Assembly (NCBI GenBank): GCA_028023455.1 | Contig: JAQFVV010012498.1 | Span: 3,067,001-3,131,000 of the forward strand | DNA from: Epiperipatus broadwayi | Lineage: Eukaryota; Onychophora; Udeonychophora; Euonychophora; Peripatidae | Length of the DNA: 64,000 nucleotides | Reading direction: 5' to 3' | Shown: one piece after another, positions 59,600-64,000 of the stretch | Position numbering within the stretch: the first letter of the stretch is position 1 | Layout of the letters: every line of letters begins with the position of its first letter | Made by a program: the position numbers and the translations under genes | The notes under the pieces: generated by a model | Seen by the model: the letters and a program-made list of their open reading frames with translations, nothing else | Database searches by the model: none | What the model was told of the DNA's origin: nothing

Positions 59600-59900
59600 T
59601 AAAATCTGAACTTATAAAGCTTCAGAAATAAGCCATGTAATGATTAGAAATAAATGTTAAAATACAACAGAATTAGCCTGTATATTAAGCCATATTTTCT
59701 GGGTGAACAACGTAGCTTTATGCCCATTAGCTAAAGAAATATGCATCTATTTCAAATCAATACAGGAATCAGTGAGTCTATTTCCAGAATTTTATTAATG
59801 AATTCTACTGAACTGAATGATACCTGACTTCCTATATCTGATAAAACATTCACTGCAATTCTTTGTAATGAAACATTGATTTCTGATCAACTGCAGAAAC
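59600..59900 (-). pseudogene. Aspartic protease of the Ty3/gypsy element
   Basis: One frame reads VNVLSDIGSQVSFSSVEFIN. SDIGSQ (59841-59824) corresponds to the active-site DTG/DSG loop of retroelement proteases, with Ile in the second position. The rest is broken by stops. It would have processed the Gag-Pol polyprotein. Confidence 0.5.
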
Positions 59901-60529
59901 TGTAACACTTTTGTAATTGCTCAGATTCCAAAACAATCAAAATGAAATTTATTAAATTCAAATAATGAGTGAGGTCATCACTTTCCAAATTCATAACATC
60001 ATTAGACTCCTCCAGTGGGGACTGTTCTAATGAGGCCTATCCTAGTTTAATGCCTGAAATTTAGACCTGGCTCTTAACACTTTCATACTAGTATTCAGTG
60101 AATGGATCACAGAATAACTTTCTGTGTCAAAGGCATCCTTTTTAATTTGCTATCACTCCTATTATTATTGGGGATTTTACTGTTCTGATAAATTAACCTT
60201 TTATTAATATGAAACATATACATTTTGTTATTTGTACTACATTGATTTTGCTCTATCACTATATGAGATACATAGTAAGTATTATTTTCCTTTTTTATCT
60301 TGTAACTACTTGCTGAATGTGCCTTATTTGCCTACAGAGTGCCTATATTCTTGACACTTCTTCAACTGATTGTCTATCAGGATGTAGTTTGTCCAATATG
60401 TTTAGCCAAGTTTCACTTTGTGATCTGGATTATTTGATTTTTTAATAACAAAAATGCAGTCATTGTTTTTAATTTAGCCACTTGCCTATAAAAAAATTGG
60501 ATGTAGTTTCCTTTGTTTGGAGTGTATTT

Positions 60530-61744
60530 ATCTTGGCTAATATGATATTTAACATTATCTTGCCTATTTTCACTCCAAAAACTTCCACTAATGCTATGCT
60601 GATGAATAGAGATAATTTCCTAAATAGTGATTTTTTCTGTTTCACTTAATCTACTCAAAGAGAATAGCTCCTCAAATCCACCTAAATATTCTACTGAATT
60701 TTTATCAAATTCTCCCTTAAGACATTTAATGGGAATAAATTTAGTTATGTTAAGTTTGACCTCTGTTGACTATTACTAAACTCATTTTCATGACTAATGG
60801 TACTATCTAATGACAAATGCACTATTTTATCCTGGTTATCCTCTGCATGATCATTCCCTAAATATTTTTTTCTCTATGTGATGTATGTTAATAATCTCCT
60901 ACTCAAGAATTCCTCTTCTGTCCATCATAACTATCATTTTTAACATATTATGTTTGATGACTAAAAATCTGATTGTTAAAACTTTCTTTATGTATCCTTA
61001 AACACTTCTGTATTTCTTGGATAATTGCCTTGCTATTATTTTCAAATCTGTCATAAATAATCTCTTCCTGATTTTTCTTAATGCTCACTACTTCTCCTTG
61101 TTTTATGTACTCTCCACTAACTATATGGTGACTGACAATCATTATATTACTCTGAGTTTTTATAAATTTTTTCTCTAACCTTTTTATTTCATTTTCAGAT
61201 TTTAACTAGTTTTTAAAAACTCTTTATATGCAGTACTTGATTTTATTTTAATGCCTTCAAATTCCATCTGAATATAGTCTACCTCTATGTATTTTAATTC
61301 TAAAATCATCCTTTGGATTTTCAAGCTTATTGACTCATTTTATGACACTCTTATAATTTTTTTGAGCTATATTAATCCTATCATCTAAATCTTTAAAACC
61401 ATTTTCAACTTTATTCTGAGTCAAGTTTAGCTTATTTTCATCCTTTAATTCTTTAAACCTAGTAATATATTTTTTCTTAGATTGCCTCAACTTAATGTTT
61501 AAATCATATGCAAATTCTTTAAACATTGTATTGTAATGCATTGAATTTGTTGCTGAACTCATCTTTTATTTCAAAAATTTTATCAGAATCTTCTAGTTTT
61601 TTATTTAACATTTCGAAATTTTTATCATAATTTTCACTAAATCTCTCAAGCATTTTAATCAGATTTTTCAAATCTTTTGAAAATCATCTTCATCATATTT
61701 GACATACACATCTCTGGCACTACTTCTAAATTAGCGCCCTCCAT
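60530..61744 (-). pseudogene. Gag of the Ty3/gypsy element
   Basis: The frame opens MEGANLEVVPEM at 61744 and shifts after about 25 codons. It then reads coiled-coil sequence, for example MLERFSENYDKNFEMLNKKL and FKELKDENKLNLTQNKVENG (61562-61335). A helical segment follows (61142-60948). The capsid-like part (about 60755-60530) reads FIPIKCLKGEFDKNSVEYLG followed by FEELFSLSRLSETEKIT. That block resembles the LEKLFSLCPMS block in the long-LTR element, so the two Gags are probably related families. No clear zinc knuckle could be read. Confidence 0.65.
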
Positions 61745-62297
61745 AGTTATACCTAATATATATATGGTTGATAAAGATTGTTAATGAAACAATAGAAAAT
61801 ACTTCCGGTAAAGAATATATTATTTAATTTTGAATACTCTGTTAAATAAATTTGTTTGAATTATATATATACAAACAAAGCTTATTTATTCAAAGTATAA
61901 CAAGCAATACAAACATATTTATATGATTAAATAATATTTATTTTACTTTCCAGACAAAGTTTATCAAGTGAGGACTTTTGAGAGAAAAATCATCCCCACG
62001 TATTTCTAAAAATATACACATGCAACTATGTCTCTAACTTAAACAAGTGCCAAAAATTTTTTTATTCTACTATTAAATTAAAAAATTTACATCAAGAATT
62101 TTATAAAAAATAAGTACATATTAGCAAAATACATATCAGATTTTTATTTCATAGAGTTATGGATTATATATATTTTTAAAACCATCAATAATATTTCCAT
62201 TATTTAATACTTTCTTTTCTTTACACACAAAATACTTAAATTCTATTAAACCTAGTCTCAAATACAAGTGGTGTATAATTGAGCCAAATGTATGGCC
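61745..62297. other. Leader-like non-coding stretch before the Ty3 gag
   Basis: No gene. If the repeat at 62298-62960 is the 5' LTR, this would be the untranslated leader on the minus strand; no primer-binding site could be recognised. Confidence 0.35.
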
Positions 62298-62960
62298 ATC
62301 AAAACTATAATATTATAACATGAGGACAATGAAAAAACACTGTTATGTATCTAATTTGAGATACCAATCTATTACAGAATAGAAATTGAATAAGATGCAA
62401 AAGAAACATTTTGATTATACCCTATTAAATGAGGCATTACAATTATAGTGGTGGAAAATGCCCAAGAGATAGAGACGCTTCAATCCAACTAAAGTTCGAA
62501 TTTATAATGATAAAAAAGATTAAGACAAAAAATATAAATAATGTGTTTATAATTCCTAACTTTAAAGCCCTAATTTATATTGATGCAATCGAGAATAAAT
62601 AAAAAAAAAGAATGCTAGCTCTTACTAATGTCCTCTAAATTATAAAACAAGAAGTTAAAATAACACAAACTAAATAACATAAACATATAATAAATGTATG
62701 CACAATCTAAAATTGGTATTGGTATATTAATTAATATACTAATACATAATAGAATTAATAAATAAGGGTTTAGCCGGTTTTTATAAATAAGATACAATAA
62801 AATCCATATTGGTATAATATTAAAAATTTACTGTTAAATTTACATTGGTATTTATTTTTAAATAATCCTTAGGCTGCTGAGGGTTAAATTCATGTTACAT
62901 TAAAAAGCAAAACACTAAGCTCTGTAATTAATAGGATTTTATTGAAAATTTATTAATAAA
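62298..62960. repeat. Dispersed repeat, copy B
   Basis: It is collinear with copy A at 51663-52335. It ends where the satellite begins. Possible 5' LTR of the Ty3/gypsy element, unproven. Confidence 0.6.
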
Positions 62961-62962
62961 TT

Positions 62963-64000
62963 ATTTACTGAGGCTATAACCTTGAGAATATGCATGTAAA
63001 ATGCGATAGTAGGGACCTCTACAGATGTTTAACCACAAGCTTATGAAAGAAAAGAGGGGAACCCTTCTTTACTTCAACCTACTTTCTATTTAAATAGGTG
63101 AAGCTGAAGCGGTTAGATCTGCAAGCGTGAAGCTATTCAATACTTCACTGATTAAGTCCACATTTTTTATTACACACAAATACTCAAGAAATCTTTCGAT
63201 TTACAATGAGACAATGGAAAGATTTTATAGTTAAAAATCTATTACAGTAATTTAAAGTTGTAATTATAAATTTATTAAATGCACATTGATTACATAAGTA
63301 ATATTTACTGAGGCTATAACCTCAAGAATATGCATGTAAAATATGATAGTAGGGACCTCTACAGGTGTTTAATCACAAGCTTACATTATGGAAGAAAAAA
63401 ATGGAACTCTTCTTTACTTCAACCTACTTTCTATTTAAATAGGTGAAGCTGAAGCAATTACATTTGCGAGCATGAAGCTATTCAATACTTCACTGATTAA
63501 GTCCACATTTCTTATTACACATTAATACTCGTGAAATCTTTCGATTTACAACGAGTCAATGGAAAGATTTTATAGTTAGAAATCTATTACAGTAATTTAA
63601 AATTGTAATTATAAATTTATTAAATGCACATTGATTATGTAAGTAATATTTACTGAGGCTATAACCTCAAGAATATGCATGTAAAATGCAATAGTAGGGA
63701 CCTCTACAGGTGTTTAACCACAAGCTTACACTATGGAAGAAAAGAGGGGAACCCTTCTTTACTTCAACCTACTTTCTATTTAAATAGGTGAAGCTGAAGC
63801 GGTTAGATCTGTGAGCGTGAAGCTATTCAATACTTCACTGATTAAGTCCACATTTCTTATTACACATTAATACTCACAAAATCTTTCGATTTACAATGAG
63901 TCAATGGAAAGATTTTATAGTTAGAAATCTATTACAGTAATTTAAAGTTGTAATTATAAATTTATTAAATGCACATTGATTACGTAAGTAATATTTACTG
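62963..64000. repeat. Satellite DNA, period 340-345 bp, at least three units
   Basis: ATTTACTGAGGCTATAACCT marks unit starts at 62963, 63303, 63648 and 63993, where the fourth runs off the window. Units are nearly identical and share GTAGGGACCTCTACAG, CTTCTTTACTTCAACCTACT, TCTATTTAAATAGGTGAAGC and ATCTTTCGATTTACAA. The spaced AT-rich and GC-richer halves and a length near two nucleosomal turns are common for animal satellites. No coding capacity. Confidence 0.9.

Larger units (their letters stand above)
56102..61744 (-). mobile_element. Decayed Ty3/gypsy-type LTR retrotransposon, internal region
   Basis: On the minus strand the domain order is gag, protease, reverse transcriptase, RNase H, integrase, which defines the Ty3/gypsy group. 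All domains are split by stops and frameshifts. An 833-bp hAT-like element interrupts the reverse transcriptase. The ends are uncertain: gag starts at 61744 and integrase ends near 56102. No env was found. Confidence 0.85.

Overview
This window reads as nuclear DNA from a strongly AT-rich animal genome, probably an invertebrate. I cannot name the phylum. The reasons are long gene-poor AT-rich stretches, many (TA)n and (ATT)n microsatellites, and an eukaryotic repeat mixture: an RTE-type LINE, a Jockey/CR1-like LINE, a Penelope-like element with a GIY-YIG endonuclease, Ty3/gypsy-type LTR elements, a hAT-like DNA transposon, tRNA-like repeats and vertebrate-type telomere-like repeats. No bacterial gene organisation is present. 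Almost everything recognisable is a mobile element or its debris. The only host-gene candidates are an unrecognised reading frame running off the left edge (544 to 1, minus) and a short membrane-type frame near 25.1-25.4 kb.

Layout. 1-0.5 kb: partial minus-strand CDS. 2.0-2.4 kb: large foldback with a tRNA-like centre. 5.07-14.43 kb: LTR retroelement with unusually long LTRs (about 3.1 kb each) around a 3.15 kb internal part that has a coiled-coil gag but no visible pol; it sits in a (TA)n tract. 14.48-14.53 kb: a complete hammerhead ribozyme core. 15.07-18.30 kb: near full-length but broken RTE LINE (minus). 23.57-24.4 kb: heavily decayed LINE reverse transcriptase (plus). 28-32 kb: small foldback and MITE-like elements and an RTE tail. 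36.9-38.1 kb: composite repeat with a second, degenerate hammerhead (minus). 40.5-41.4 kb: GC-rich island, telomere-like repeats, palindrome and a 51-bp tandem. 42.95-43.61 kb: Penelope-like GIY-YIG fragment inside an inverted repeat. 47.2 kb: twin hairpins. 51.7 and 62.3 kb: two diverged direct copies of a roughly 660-bp repeat. 56.1-61.74 kb: decayed Ty3/gypsy element (minus; gag-PR-RT-RNaseH-IN) with an 833-bp hAT-like element inserted in its RT. 62.96-64.0 kb: satellite with a 340-345 bp period running off the right edge.

How the parts relate. The elements record layers of insertion: the hAT-like element is younger than the Ty3 element it interrupts, and the long-LTR element entered a TA microsatellite. 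The long-LTR element makes only Gag-like protein and would need reverse transcriptase and integrase from elsewhere. The two hammerheads share flanking motifs in permuted order, which fits a tandem, self-cleaving repeat family of the retrozyme or Penelope kind. That is the most interesting signal in the window.
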